Notes: generated by a model from the letters alone, not told the origin. DNA of 64,000 nucleotides from CAG-103 sp963627135 (GCA_963627135.1 CAVFZY010000015.1:9748-73747); one strand, 5' to 3'. Positions 1 to 8,564 are shown, counted from the stretch's first letter. Made by a program: numbers and translations.

Positions 1-2339
1 TGTACGGGTCGCTGGTGCCGATTTTGCTCTTCGCGATGCTCAGCACGACGCGGGAGTTCATCTTCGGCGTCGACGCCGCGCCGGCCGCCATGATCGGCGC
101 GGTGCTTACGTCGCTCGGCGTCGCGCCCGGCGGGGCGGAGGCCATGCGCGTCGTGCCGGTGCTGACGGTGTACGTCGCACTGTGGCTGGCCGTGTTCGCG
201 CTCGTGCGCGCGGACAAGGCCGTCGATTACATCTCCGAGCCCGTCATGGGCGGGTTCATCAGCGGTGTCTGCTGCGAGATCATCCTCATGCAGGTGCCGA
301 AATTGCTCGGTTCCGGCACCGGCACGGGCGAGCTCTTTGAGCTGCTGGGGCACATTTTCAACGCGGCGAAGGTCATCAACTGGCCGACTGCCGCGCTCGG
401 CTTTGCGACGCTGGCAATCCTGCTCATCGCGCCGCGCAAATGGCCGAAGGTGCCGTGGGTGCTCGTGATGATGGTGCTCGGCGGGCTGCTCGGCGCGTTC
501 GCGCCGCTGACTGACTGGGGCGTGGCGCTGCTGGCCGCCGTGCCGCGCGGCCTGCCGAAGGTCGTGCTGCCGGATCTCACCGCGCTGCCGTTTACCAAAG
601 CGCTCGTGGCGACGCTGCCGGTCGCGGCCGTCATTCTGGCCGAGACGCTGCTGGCCTCGGCCGGCACCGCACAGAAAAACAGCTACCGCCTCAACGGCCG
701 CCGCGAGATTGAGGCGTACGCCGTCTGCAACGTCGCCGCCGGGCTCGTCGGCTGCTGCGTCGTGTCGGGCAGCGTGTCGCGCACGGCCGTCAACGAGCGC
801 AACGGCGGCAAAACGCAGCTCGTGTCCGTCATGGCGAGCATGACCATGCTCGTCGTGCTGCTCGTCGCCACGCCGCTCATCTGCTTTCTGCCTGTGCCGG
901 TGCTGACGGCCATTGTTGTCAACGCGCTCATCGGGGCGACGGAGTTCGACATCGCGCGGCGGCTCTGGCGCGTCAACCGTGTGGAGCTCGGCATCTTTGT
1001 CGGGGCGTTTCTGGGCGTGCTGCTGCTCGGCGCGATCAAGGGCGTGCTCGTGGGCATGGTGCTATCATTCATCGATGTGCTTATGCGCGCGGCAGCACCG
1101 CAGCGCACCTTCCTCGGCACGCTGCCGGGCAAGGCAGGCTTCTTCCCGATCGACCGCGTCAGCGGCGTGCAGGCGCTGCCGCACATCGTGCTCTACCGCT
1201 TCAGCGGCAGCCTGTTCTTTGCCAACATCCGCCGCTTTCAGGAGGACATTGAGGGCGCGGTGCAGCCCAACACGCAGGCCGTCATCGTCGACGGCAGTGC
1301 CATCGTGAGCGTGGACATCACCGCGTGCGACCGGCTCGTCGCGCTCAACCGCAAGCTGCGCGCGCAGGGCGTGCGCTTTTACCTGACCGAGCACATCGGC
1401 GAGGTCAACGACCAGCTGCGGCACTTCGAGGCCGGGGAGCTGATCGAATCCGGCGCCGTGCGCCGCACGATCCAGGGCGCGCTGCGCGATGCCGGTGCAG
1501 CTGTCGACATCGGCGGGGCGCAGCAGCGCATCCCCGACAACATGGACGATATCCGCCAGTTGCAGGAGCTCGAGTGGCTCTACGGCGCGGACGCCGAGGT
1601 GCAGATCGAGCGCAACGTGCAGCTCGTGCTCGCGCGCATGCGCGCAACGGAGGACGTCGACGCCCGCCGCACCATGCTCGAGCATTTTCTCAACGAGGAT
1701 TTCCACTTCGGCAGCATCGACACCGACGAGGTGCTGCTGCATTTGGAGGGCCACACGGACGAGCTGGCCGCGCTGCTTGGCAACTCCGAGGACGATGTGT
1801 TCACCGACCTCGAGGTCGAGCGCGACAGTCTCATCGACCGCGTCGAGCAGGACTATCCCGAGCTCGTCGAGCACGTGCGCGAGCGGCGCGACCACCTTGA
1901 CCACGACTTCCGCGCCAATCATCCCACGAGCGCGGCCCGCATTGAGGCCCGCCGCGCGCAGCTGCACGCGCGCATCGAGCGCGAGCGCGCCGAACGCAGC
2001 GCTCGCCATGCCCAGCACGCCGCTGAACATCAGGAGCGGCATGAGCAGCACGTGGCCACGCATCAGGAGCGGCACGCCCAGCACGCCACCGAGCAGCAGC
2101 TGCGCTATGAGCAGCAGCTTGAGGCGCGCCTGCGCCGTCAGGCGGAGGAGCAGGTCGCGCGCGAACAGCGGCAGGCGGCAGAGCTGGCCCGCCGGGCGCA
2201 GCACGCGGCCGAAAAGGCCCAGCGTCACGCGAAGCACGCAGCCGAGCGTGCACAGAAGCAAGCCGATCATCTGGCCGAAAAGGCCCAGCGCCATGCCGAG
2301 CGTGCGGCTATCCACAGCCGCCACGACGACAAGGATTGA
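1..2339 (+). CDS. SulP/SLC26-family anion transporter with STAS domain and long His-rich tail (5' end missing)
   Basis: Inner-membrane transporter of the SulP family, whose members move sulfate, bicarbonate or other anions. The frame is open to the left edge, so the N-terminus lies outside; 778 residues are visible. The first ~385 residues are hydrophobic helices with SulP-type segments (GVDAAPAA near the start, SVSRTAVN in the middle). A STAS domain follows at about residues 390-505. The last ~270 residues form an acidic helical region, then an Arg/Glu/Gln/His-rich coiled-coil-like stretch with repeated AQHAAE/AQRHAK units. A tail of this kind is not usual for SulP proteins. Family is certain; the substrate cannot be read. 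A hairpin terminator follows at once. Confidence 0.9.
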   Translation, partial: YGSLVPILLFAMLSTTREFIFGVDAAPAAMIGAVLTSLGVAPGGAEAMRVVPVLTVYVALWLAVFALVRADKAVDYISEPVMGGFISGVCCEIILMQVPKLLGSGTGTGELFELLGHIFNAAKVINWPTAALGFATLAILLIAPRKWPKVPWVLVMMVLGGLLGAFAPLTDWGVALLAAVPRGLPKVVLPDLTALPFTKALVATLPVAAVILAETLLASAGTAQKNSYRLNGRREIEAYAVCNVAAGLVGCCVVSGSVSRTAVNERNGGKTQLVSVMASMTMLVVLLVATPLICFLPVPVLTAIVVNALIGATEFDIARRLWRVNRVELGIFVGAFLGVLLLGAIKGVLVGMVLSFIDVLMRAAAPQRTFLGTLPGKAGFFPIDRVSGVQALPHIVLYRFSGSLFFANIRRFQEDIEGAVQPNTQAVIVDGSAIVSVDITACDRLVALNRKLRAQGVRFYLTEHIGEVNDQLRHFEAGELIESGAVRRTIQGALRDAGAAVDIGGAQQRIPDNMDDIRQLQELEWLYGADAEVQIERNVQLVLARMRATEDVDARRTMLEHFLNEDFHFGSIDTDEVLLHLEGHTDELAALLGNSEDDVFTDLEVERDSLIDRVEQDYPELVEHVRERRDHLDHDFRANHPTSAARIEARRAQLHARIERERAERSARHAQHAAEHQERHEQHVATHQERHAQHATEQQLRYEQQLEARLRRQAEEQVAREQRQAAELARRAQHAAEKAQRHAKHAAERAQKQADHLAEKAQRHAERAAIHSRHDDKD

Positions 2340-2405
2340 GCGCGGGCGCAGATACAAAATACAGTATGAAAGCGGAAGGGACAGCAGTCCCTTCCGTTTT
2401 TTGCT
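2340..2405 (+). repeat. 66-bp dispersed repeat, copy A, containing a terminator
   Basis: Runs from GCGCGGGCGCAGATAC to the T-tract after the SulP stop codon. It matches the minus strand of 8768-8833 at roughly nine of ten positions without gaps over most of its length. Both copies contain a GGAAGGG-like/CCCTTCC stem with a six-base loop. Confidence 0.85.
2373..2402 (+). terminator. Intrinsic terminator of the SulP gene
   Basis: GGAAGGGAC/GTCCCTTCC stem followed by TTTTTT, 34 bases after the stop. It forms the 3' half of repeat copy A. Confidence 0.85.
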
Positions 2406-2852
2406 GCTAGAAGATTGTGTAGACAGATACGCTCATCATGTGTAAAATGTGTGTCGGACAACATGGCTTCCTCCTTGTGAATGTTCTTGTGGTGATTACA
2501 TTTTGCACAAGTTGAGCCATGCTGTCTTTTCTTTTTTCGGGTGCTGCACTTCAGAGGATGATCTGTCGTTTTTACTGCGCAGCGGGGGGGATGGTGCTGT
2601 ACGGTACGGTTGGGAACGGCACGGTGTCCCGTTACTTTGGCGCTACATCACGCGTGACAAGATTGCCGACCGCTCGCGCCTGCTGAATTTTCAGCGCACT
2701 TCCGTCGTTATGTCAACCGGCTTCCGCGCCCTGTGTCGAATCCCGTCAAATGCATGGCTGGATTCGTCAAAACGTGCCCCAAAAAATTCTTAGCGCCTTC
2801 TACGAACGTTTTTTTGTGCGAATGATGTGGCATTCTGCCGCCTGCGGCGCGC
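2406..2852. other. Intergenic stretch without a recognised gene
   Basis: About 450 bases between the SulP terminator and the CDF-gene terminator. A plus-strand frame of 114 codons spans much of it, but it has no clear ribosome binding site and its product resembles nothing I recognise. It may be a decayed sequence. No RNA gene or repeat was seen. Confidence 0.4.
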
Positions 2853-2880
2853 AAAAAAGAGCCGCCCTTCCGGACGGCCC
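2853..2880 (-). terminator. Intrinsic terminator of the CDF exporter gene
   Basis: On the minus strand GCCGTCC-GGAA-GGGCGGC (one G-U pair) is followed by TCTTTTTTG. Confidence 0.85.
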
Positions 2881-2913
2881 CTCGCCATGCTTGCGCCAGT
2901 ATTTCAGCCCGCG

Positions 2914-3804
2914 TCACGCCGGATTGACGTGCACGGTGCAGTGCTTCACGTCCGGGTAGTCGTGCTCGAGCTCGTGGTGCACGGCCTCGGCGATGGCGTG
3001 TGCGTCCCGCAGCGGCAACGCACCGTCGACCGCGATCTCGGCATCGACATACGTCCGGCTGCCGAACAGCCGCGTCTTGAGATCGTCCACGCGCACTACG
3101 CCGGGGGTGTGCAACATCGTCTCGCGCATGGCGGAAACGGTGTCGGCATCGCACGCTCGGTCGACGAGCCGGTCGATGCTCTCGCGGAAGATGCCATAGG
3201 CCACCTTGAAGATGAACAGACAGATGACGATCGACGCGATGGGGTCAAGGATGGGCACACCGAGCCGCGCGCCGAGCACGCCCGCAAAGCTGCCGATGGA
3301 CGACAGCGCGTCGGACCGGTGGTGCCACGCCTCGGCCTTGAGCGACACGGAGCGGATGCGCCCCGCCGCCGCGATCGTATACCAGTACAGCCCCTCCTTG
3401 ACGACGATGGATACGACCGCCGCAATGAGCGCGAGCACGCCAGGGGCAGCCAGTGTCTCACCGCGGACGATCTTCATCAAGCCCGCGTAGCCGATGGCGG
3501 CGCCTACGACCACGAGAATATTGCCCAGCAGGATGGACGCGATGCACTCGAGCTTTTCATGCCCGTAGGGGTGGCTGGCGTCGGCCGCCTTGTGGGAAAA
3601 GACCGCGCCGAGCATCACGATCAGCGAGCCGAGAATGTCGGACGCCGAGTGCACAGCATCGGCCACCATGGCCGACGAGTGCGCCACGATGCCGGCGACG
3701 AGCTTGAACACCGTCAGGACCGCATTGCACACGATGCCGACGGTGGACACCTGCATGGTCACGCGCTTGGCGTCATCGGGTGTGGAGGAAGTGCGTGCGC
3801 GCAT
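2914..3804 (-). CDS. Cation diffusion facilitator (CDF) metal exporter, probably Co/Ni-responsive
   Basis: Proton-coupled efflux pump for divalent metals in the cytoplasmic membrane, 296 residues. Six hydrophobic helices precede a cytoplasmic C-terminal domain. TM2 carries HSASD (H52, D56, preceded by D49) and TM5 carries HHRSD; this HxxxD pair is typical of Zn/Co-type CDF sites. HPYGHEK lies between TM2 and TM3. The ATG at 3804 is chosen because AAAGGAG sits nine bases upstream; the open frame runs 18 codons further, but those overlap the leader terminator. Expression is under a NiCo riboswitch, pointing to cobalt/nickel detoxification. The metal is inferred from the riboswitch class, not from the protein alone. 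Confidence 0.92.
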   Translation of the reverse strand: MRARTSSTPDDAKRVTMQVSTVGIVCNAVLTVFKLVAGIVAHSSAMVADAVHSASDILGSLIVMLGAVFSHKAADASHPYGHEKLECIASILLGNILVVVGAAIGYAGLMKIVRGETLAAPGVLALIAAVVSIVVKEGLYWYTIAAAGRIRSVSLKAEAWHHRSDALSSIGSFAGVLGARLGVPILDPIASIVICLFIFKVAYGIFRESIDRLVDRACDADTVSAMRETMLHTPGVVRVDDLKTRLFGSRTYVDAEIAVDGALPLRDAHAIAEAVHHELEHDYPDVKHCTVHVNPA

Positions 3805-3825
3805 AAATAAAGACTCCTTTCGCAC

Positions 3826-3860
3826 AAAAAAAGCGCCTGTGGGGCATATGAGTCCCACAG
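3826..3860 (-). terminator. Riboswitch expression-platform terminator
   Basis: On the minus strand CTGTGGG pairs with CCCCACAG and is followed by GCGCTTTTTTT, just before the ribosome binding site. The 5' arm is also the end of aptamer helix P4 and the conserved GGGAC, so terminator and aptamer are mutually exclusive. Confidence 0.85.
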
Positions 3861-3923
3861 ACGCGGTGATATCCTGTCTGCTGCGGCGCGGACGCCGCCC
3901 GGCCGTTTCGGCCTGTCATTAGC
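3844..3923 (-). promoter_or_regulatory. NiCo (czcD-type) riboswitch aptamer
   Basis: Read on the minus strand, the leader has the order of the NiCo class. A short P1 (ATGA/TCAT) encloses CAGGC; then a P2 hairpin closed by GGC/GCC, GGGC, a P3 hairpin (GCGGCG/CGCCGC), GCAGCAGA, a P4 hairpin (CAGAC/GTCTG), and TGTGGGAC before P1 closes. The junction segments CAGGC, GCCGGGC, CAGA and CTGTGGGAC match my memory of the Erysipelotrichaceae NiCo aptamer. It lies between a strong promoter and a terminator in front of a CDF exporter, the known target gene. Metal binding should block the terminator and switch the gene on. Confidence 0.85.
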
Positions 3924-3927
3924 AGCG

Positions 3928-3956
3928 AGTATAGCACGCGCGCGGCCGGCCGTCAA
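3928..3956 (-). promoter_or_regulatory. Sigma-A promoter of the riboswitch-CDF unit
   Basis: TTGACG (3951-3956) and TATACT (3928-3933) with 17 bases between; transcription should begin at the first bases of the aptamer. Confidence 0.85.
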
Positions 3957-3973
3957 GCGGTATGTTCGGTTTT

Positions 3974-4600
3974 TTATCTGTGCAGCCAGTGCACGCCGGC
4001 GCGGCGGAGCTTCGCGCCGAGGATGAGCGCGATCTGCACCGGGATGCCGACGAAGAACACGGCCCAGATGTTGTACTGCAGGTACTGGAAGTAGAACGCC
4101 GTGATCGTGCTCCACACGAACAGGGACGAAAACACGCACTGCAGCGTTATCTCGCCCTCCCAGTGACGGGCGAAGAGCCCTGCCACGGCGAACGACACCG
4201 GCACTGCCCACACGAACGCCATCCAGTACATTTTGCCGATGCTGAACTGCGAATACAGAAACACCACGACCGCCACAACCCACACCATCGTCACCCACAT
4301 GGCGGCGATGAGCACCTTGGGCATGAGATAGACGTCGCGCTGCTTTTCGCCGCTGGCCTCTGCGGCCTCGGCGCGCGCGGCTGCTACGCCGCCATCTGTC
4401 AGCAGATCGTCCACGCGCAGGCCGTAGAGGTCGGCGATGGTCTTGAGCATGACAGCGTCGGGCAGGGAATCGCCCCGCTCCCACTTAGACACGGCCTTGT
4501 CGGAGTAATTGAACTGCGCGGCAAACTCGGCCTGGGTCAGGTTTTCTTCTTTTCTCAGCTCGGCAAGGTTGGCGGCGAGCGCGCCTCTCACATCATTCAT
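3974..4600 (-). CDS. Membrane-anchored XRE-family transcriptional regulator
   Basis: Cro/CI-type helix-turn-helix at residues ~7-62 (LTQAEFAAQFNYSDKAVSKW, then LPD and LYGLRVDDLL), followed by four hydrophobic helices in residues ~95-200. The 208-residue HTH-plus-membrane design suggests a regulator tied to the envelope. A paralogue of the same design lies at 34992-35579. The only in-frame ATG is at 4600. No Shine-Dalgarno is visible, and the promoter places transcription start on or one base before the ATG, so the mRNA is probably leaderless. Targets are unknown. Confidence 0.85.
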   Translation of the reverse strand: MNDVRGALAANLAELRKEENLTQAEFAAQFNYSDKAVSKWERGDSLPDAVMLKTIADLYGLRVDDLLTDGGVAAARAEAAEASGEKQRDVYLMPKVLIAAMWVTMVWVVAVVVFLYSQFSIGKMYWMAFVWAVPVSFAVAGLFARHWEGEITLQCVFSSLFVWSTITAFYFQYLQYNIWAVFFVGIPVQIALILGAKLRRAGVHWLHR

Positions 4601-4606
4601 GCTATG

Positions 4607-4635
4607 AGTATACCACGCCGGGCATTCGGCCGCAA
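4607..4635 (-). promoter_or_regulatory. Sigma-A promoter giving a probable leaderless mRNA
   Basis: TTGCGG (4630-4635), 17-base spacer, TATACT (4607-4612). Only six bases separate the -10 from the ATG at 4600, so the start point falls at the start codon. Confidence 0.75.
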
Positions 4636-4822
4636 GAGGCGCGTTTTTACCTAAATCATGGAATTCTCCCGTTGGTAGAATCGCCTTCTCCCAATGTTTC
4701 TACCGCTCGCGCGCGCGGAGGATGCATTTAAAAAGAGCCTGCCGTATAATAAAGCCATGAAGAAATGTGATTTTCCTGACGATGTGCACGTCAGGTATCA
4801 CCTGCAAGGGAGATCGATATTC

Positions 4823-7522
4823 ATGAGCAAACAGACCTTTCGCCTGCCGACATGGCGGCGCAAGCCGAAGGCAGATGAGACCGCGCCGGACATCGCCGAC
4901 AGCGGGCTGGTGCCCGCGGAGAGCGCCGCGCGGCCGACGCGGCGCAAGCACGGCAAGCGCACCTATGTCATCGGCGGCGCGCTGCTGGCACTGGCGATCG
5001 TGGCGGCGATCATCCTGCCCGGCATGGCCGGCAGCGGCGACGATGACGGTGCCGGCGGCGCGAGCACGACGCTCTCCCGCCCGGACGGCGACCCCTCCGG
5101 CCAGAGCGCGGAGGACAACATCTACATCACGACCGGCGTCATGGATCAGGAGACCTACCGCTCCGAGACGACCGGCGAGACGAAGGCGAAGGTCGGCTTC
5201 ATCGACTACAATCAGGCCGTGCACAACGTGCGCGTCGTGACAAGCGACAGCGTCTTCACCGAGGCCATCAGCACGAGCATGTTCGTCAAGCTCGGCGAGC
5301 AGAAGTACTTCAAGGACGGGGCCATCCTCGTGCGCAAGGCCAGCTCCATCAGCGGCGACACCGCCACCTGGAGCGACCAGATCGTGGCCATCTCGCAGCA
5401 GGACTATCAGGACGCCTACGGGCAGGACCCGCGCAACCTCAGCAACTACGTCATCAGCCGCGATACGGTGCAGAATCCGTCCATGACCGCGAACGACGAC
5501 GGCACCTACACCCTCACCTTTGACCTCGAGCCCGTGGGCGCGAGCGCGTACTACCGCCATCAGGTGCGCACGTACAGCGGCGCGTCGAAAAACCCCGAAT
5601 TCACGGCTGTGCACATGGTCTGGACGATCGATTCGAACTGGGACCTCCTGCAGATGGACACTGTGGAGAGCTACGCCGTGTCCATGTCCGGCCTCGGCAG
5701 CCTCAACTGCACGAGCACGCTCACCGAGGTGTTCTCGGACTTCGGCGCCGTGACCGATGACCAGACGGAGTTCCAGCACTACCTCGAAACCGAATATGAC
5801 CCGAACAACCTCGGCAAGCTCTCCGACGGTGGGCAGGACACGCAGGCCATGGTGCGCGACTTCTTTCGCCGCACGCCGAACTACAACATCACGGTCACCG
5901 CCAACGGCCAGTCCTACGGCCTGACGGCGCACGTGGACATTGACCAGACAGCCTTCCAGGTGCGCGGCAATGTCGCGGGCATCGACCTCTTCGCGGCTTA
6001 CAGCAACGAGCGTGTGTACATCGCCTTCGGCAGCCAGAAGATCGCCCTGCGCGCGACCGACACGATCGATGCGGCGCGCACGGTCGCGGGCTACCTCGGC
6101 GTGCAGATCCCGAACATCTCGCTCGACGCGGCCGACATGACCGCGCTGACGAAAAACGTCGTTATGCAGGAGACCGACACCGGCATGACCATCCGGCTCG
6201 ACGACCCGATGATCTCAGGCAGCGTCCTGCTCACGGACCCGGACGCCCTGCGCCTGACGCGCGCGGACGTGGCGCTCAACTTCGGCGGCGCGCGCATGCA
6301 CGTCACCGCCACGCCGTACTACGGCGGCTTCCAAGTGCAGTCCCTCGAGGGTTACACCGACCTGACCGGTGCGCTGAGCCTCGTGAGCCCCCTCATGGAC
6401 GCGGCCACGGCCAAGACCGCGACCTTCAACGTTGCGCTCAGCGGCCCGCTGAACCTCTCGGGCACAGCCACCGTGACCAAAACCTCCGGCGGCTATGATG
6501 CCGCGCTCACCACCACGGTCGACGGCGTGACCGTCACGGCCGAGTACATCGGCAGTACGGTGTACGTCTCAGCTGGGAACATCCACGTCAGCGGCACAGG
6601 CAGCGAAATTAAAGACCTGGTCGCCTGGGCGGGCGAGCTCGCCGGGGCAAACGACGCCGCGGCCGCCGGCAATGCCTACGCGCAGTTTTTCCGTGAGCTT
6701 ACGCCGCAGTCCGCCGTGGACAGCATCCAGGATCTCGCGTGGGCGAATAACGCGCTGCACGCGCAGCTGAACATCGCGGGCACACCCGTCTCCGCCGCCC
6801 TCTCGGCCGACAGCGTGACCGTCACGGCCGCGGGCTGGACGGTGCGCGTGACCATCACCGGCACGTCCGGCTCTGCCACGGCACTGAGCCCCACGAGCGG
6901 CAATTATGTCACCCTCTCGCAGCTGCAGCCCTTCGCCCCGGTGCTCGAGCGCTATGTCGACGCGCAGGCCATGGGTATGGACGCGACCGTGAGCGTCAAC
7001 GGCTACAGTCTCGATACCGATGTCGTGCTCTCGCTCGGCAAGCCCGTCGCGGCGCGCGCCGTGTCGCAGATCCTCGGCCGCGACCTGACCGTCACGTTCT
7101 GGAACGACCGCGTCTATATCGACTTCGGCTGGCACCATGTCGAGGCGTCCATAGCCTCGCTCGAGCAGGCGCTCTACGCCGTGCTCACCATCACGCCGGG
7201 CATCGACCGCCAGACCGTACAGAACGCCATCGAGGCCTACACCTACTTCTTCGAGCATCTGTCGTTTGCGAGCGTCGTCGGCGCGATTTCCGAGTTTGGC
7301 TATGCCGACGGGGCGCTGAACATCACGGCGAACATCGCGGCGTCCCCGCTCCATATCTCGCTCACGCCGAGCCAGATCACGCTGCGCACGCAGGTCGATT
7401 CGGCCAGCCTCGCCGTCACGGCCGTGCCGGGCAGCGCCTACGCCGCCGCGCCGGACCTCACGCCACAGGGCGGCAGTTATTATGATCTGGACGATTTCCT
7501 CGACCTGCTCCCGAGCTGGTGA
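4823..7522 (+). CDS. Large single-pass surface protein of unknown function
   Basis: 899 residues; I do not recognise the family. A basic N-terminus is followed by one hydrophobic segment at ~50-70 (VIGGALLALAIVAAIILPG) and a long, probably extracellular, Thr/Ser/Asp-rich beta-type region. Related segments recur at least twice (about residues 370-460 and 710-800), each with NGxxYxLxxxV and a RVYIxFG motif (ERVYIAFG, DRVYIDFG). Between them lies a variant with TVYVSAG. The ATG at 4823 has AAGGGAG eleven bases upstream; the open frame extends further but lacks a binding site there. TATAAT at 4745-4750 and a small CCTGACG/CGTCAGG hairpin precede it. Confidence 0.8.
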   Translation: MSKQTFRLPTWRRKPKADETAPDIADSGLVPAESAARPTRRKHGKRTYVIGGALLALAIVAAIILPGMAGSGDDDGAGGASTTLSRPDGDPSGQSAEDNIYITTGVMDQETYRSETTGETKAKVGFIDYNQAVHNVRVVTSDSVFTEAISTSMFVKLGEQKYFKDGAILVRKASSISGDTATWSDQIVAISQQDYQDAYGQDPRNLSNYVISRDTVQNPSMTANDDGTYTLTFDLEPVGASAYYRHQVRTYSGASKNPEFTAVHMVWTIDSNWDLLQMDTVESYAVSMSGLGSLNCTSTLTEVFSDFGAVTDDQTEFQHYLETEYDPNNLGKLSDGGQDTQAMVRDFFRRTPNYNITVTANGQSYGLTAHVDIDQTAFQVRGNVAGIDLFAAYSNERVYIAFGSQKIALRATDTIDAARTVAGYLGVQIPNISLDAADMTALTKNVVMQETDTGMTIRLDDPMISGSVLLTDPDALRLTRADVALNFGGARMHVTATPYYGGFQVQSLEGYTDLTGALSLVSPLMDAATAKTATFNVALSGPLNLSGTATVTKTSGGYDAALTTTVDGVTVTAEYIGSTVYVSAGNIHVSGTGSEIKDLVAWAGELAGANDAAAAGNAYAQFFRELTPQSAVDSIQDLAWANNALHAQLNIAGTPVSAALSADSVTVTAAGWTVRVTITGTSGSATALSPTSGNYVTLSQLQPFAPVLERYVDAQAMGMDATVSVNGYSLDTDVVLSLGKPVAARAVSQILGRDLTVTFWNDRVYIDFGWHHVEASIASLEQALYAVLTITPGIDRQTVQNAIEAYTYFFEHLSFASVVGAISEFGYADGALNITANIAASPLHISLTPSQITLRTQVDSASLAVTAVPGSAYAAAPDLTPQGGSYYDLDDFLDLLPSW

Positions 7523-7558
7523 GCAGGCGCATCCCACAAAGTTACCCACCAATCGCAT

Positions 7559-7593
7559 AGCAAGCCCCCGGACATTCCGTCCGGGGGCTTGCT
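7559..7593. other. Perfect inverted repeat between convergent genes
   Basis: AGCAAGCCCCCGGAC and its complement flank a five-base loop. No T-tract follows on either strand, so termination could be Rho-dependent, or this is an RNA 3'-end structure serving both genes. Confidence 0.6.
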
Positions 7594-7619
7594 GCATCCT
7601 TCTGTTTCCCTGTGCGCAT

Positions 7620-8405
7620 TCAGTGCACACTCGCCTGCTTTTGCCGCAGGCTCAGGCAGTCGGCGATCATGGCGATGAACTCAGAATTCGTCGGCTTGCC
7701 CTTAATGTTCGAGACTGTGTAGCCGAAAAACTTCTGCAGCGTCTCGATGTCGCCACGATCCCACGCGACCTCGATCGCGTGCCGGATGGCGCGCTCGACG
7801 CGCGAGGGCGTCGTGTTGAACTTGCGCGCGACCTCGGGATAGAGCACCTTGGTCACAGAGTTGATGATGTCCATGTCGTCGATGGTCAGCAAAATGGCCT
7901 CGCGCAGGTACTGGTAGCCCTTGATGTGCGCGGGCACGCCGATCTCGTGGATGACGTCGGTGACGACGCTCTCGAGCGAGGGCTCCGGCTCCGCCGCGGC
8001 CAGCTGTGTGCCCGTGCCGCCGGTACGCTGGCGCGGCCGGGCCGTCTGGCGGATGCGCTGCACGAGCAGCGGCGGGTCAAACGGCTTTTGCATAAAGTAC
8101 GTCGTGCCGAGCTCTGCACATTCCATCAGCACCTGATCGTTACAGATCGCGGAGGTGACGATCACGCGGGACGATGCATTTTTCGCCCGCAGATGCGTCA
8201 GCAGGGACAGGCCGTCCAGATTCGGCAGCACGAGGTCGAGCACTACGACATCGGGCTGGAATTTGGTGATGAGTTCTTCCGCGCGCAGCCCATTGTCCGT
8301 CTGGGCGACCAGTTCTATATCCGTCTCCTGGCCGATAGCCTTAGAATAGGCCGCGCGGTACTGTTCGCCGGGATCAGCCAGCAGAACACTGATTTTCGTT
8401 TCCAT
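7620..8405 (-). CDS. spo0A: Sporulation master response regulator Spo0A
   Basis: Receives phosphate from the sporulation phosphorelay or from direct kinases and controls entry into sporulation. 261 residues. The receiver domain has acidic D11, phospho-acceptor D57 (VVVLDLVLPNLDG) and the FMQKPF lysine near residue 107. After a variable linker (~120-145) comes the Spo0A DNA-binding domain, with recognition-helix segment TTPSRVERAIRHAIEVAW. Length and domain order are those of the family. The gene stands alone, with a sigma-A-like promoter and several TCGAA-type motifs upstream. Confidence 0.98.
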   Translation of the reverse strand: METKISVLLADPGEQYRAAYSKAIGQETDIELVAQTDNGLRAEELITKFQPDVVVLDLVLPNLDGLSLLTHLRAKNASSRVIVTSAICNDQVLMECAELGTTYFMQKPFDPPLLVQRIRQTARPRQRTGGTGTQLAAAEPEPSLESVVTDVIHEIGVPAHIKGYQYLREAILLTIDDMDIINSVTKVLYPEVARKFNTTPSRVERAIRHAIEVAWDRGDIETLQKFFGYTVSNIKGKPTNSEFIAMIADCLSLRQKQASVH

Positions 8406-8482
8406 AACATTCTCCTCCGCAAAAATTCAGGCTTGCGGTCAGCTCTCTGCCGAATCGCTCGTTTCCCCTGTCTTGCGAGGAT

Positions 8483-8511
8483 ATTTTACCATATCTGGAA
8501 TGCGAGAACAA
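8483..8511 (-). promoter_or_regulatory. Candidate sigma-A promoter of spo0A
   Basis: TTGTTC (8506-8511), 17 bases, TAAAAT (8483-8488); about 75 bases of leader before the ATG. Confidence 0.55.
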
Positions 8512-8564
8512 TGTGATTTTTGGCGAATTACTCTAGTTTTCCGTTGACATAATCTGATAGTATC

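Noticed and set aside
2449..2793. 114-codon plus-strand frame after SulP
   Set aside because: No ribosome binding site, no recognisable family and mixed composition; kept only as unexplained spacer.
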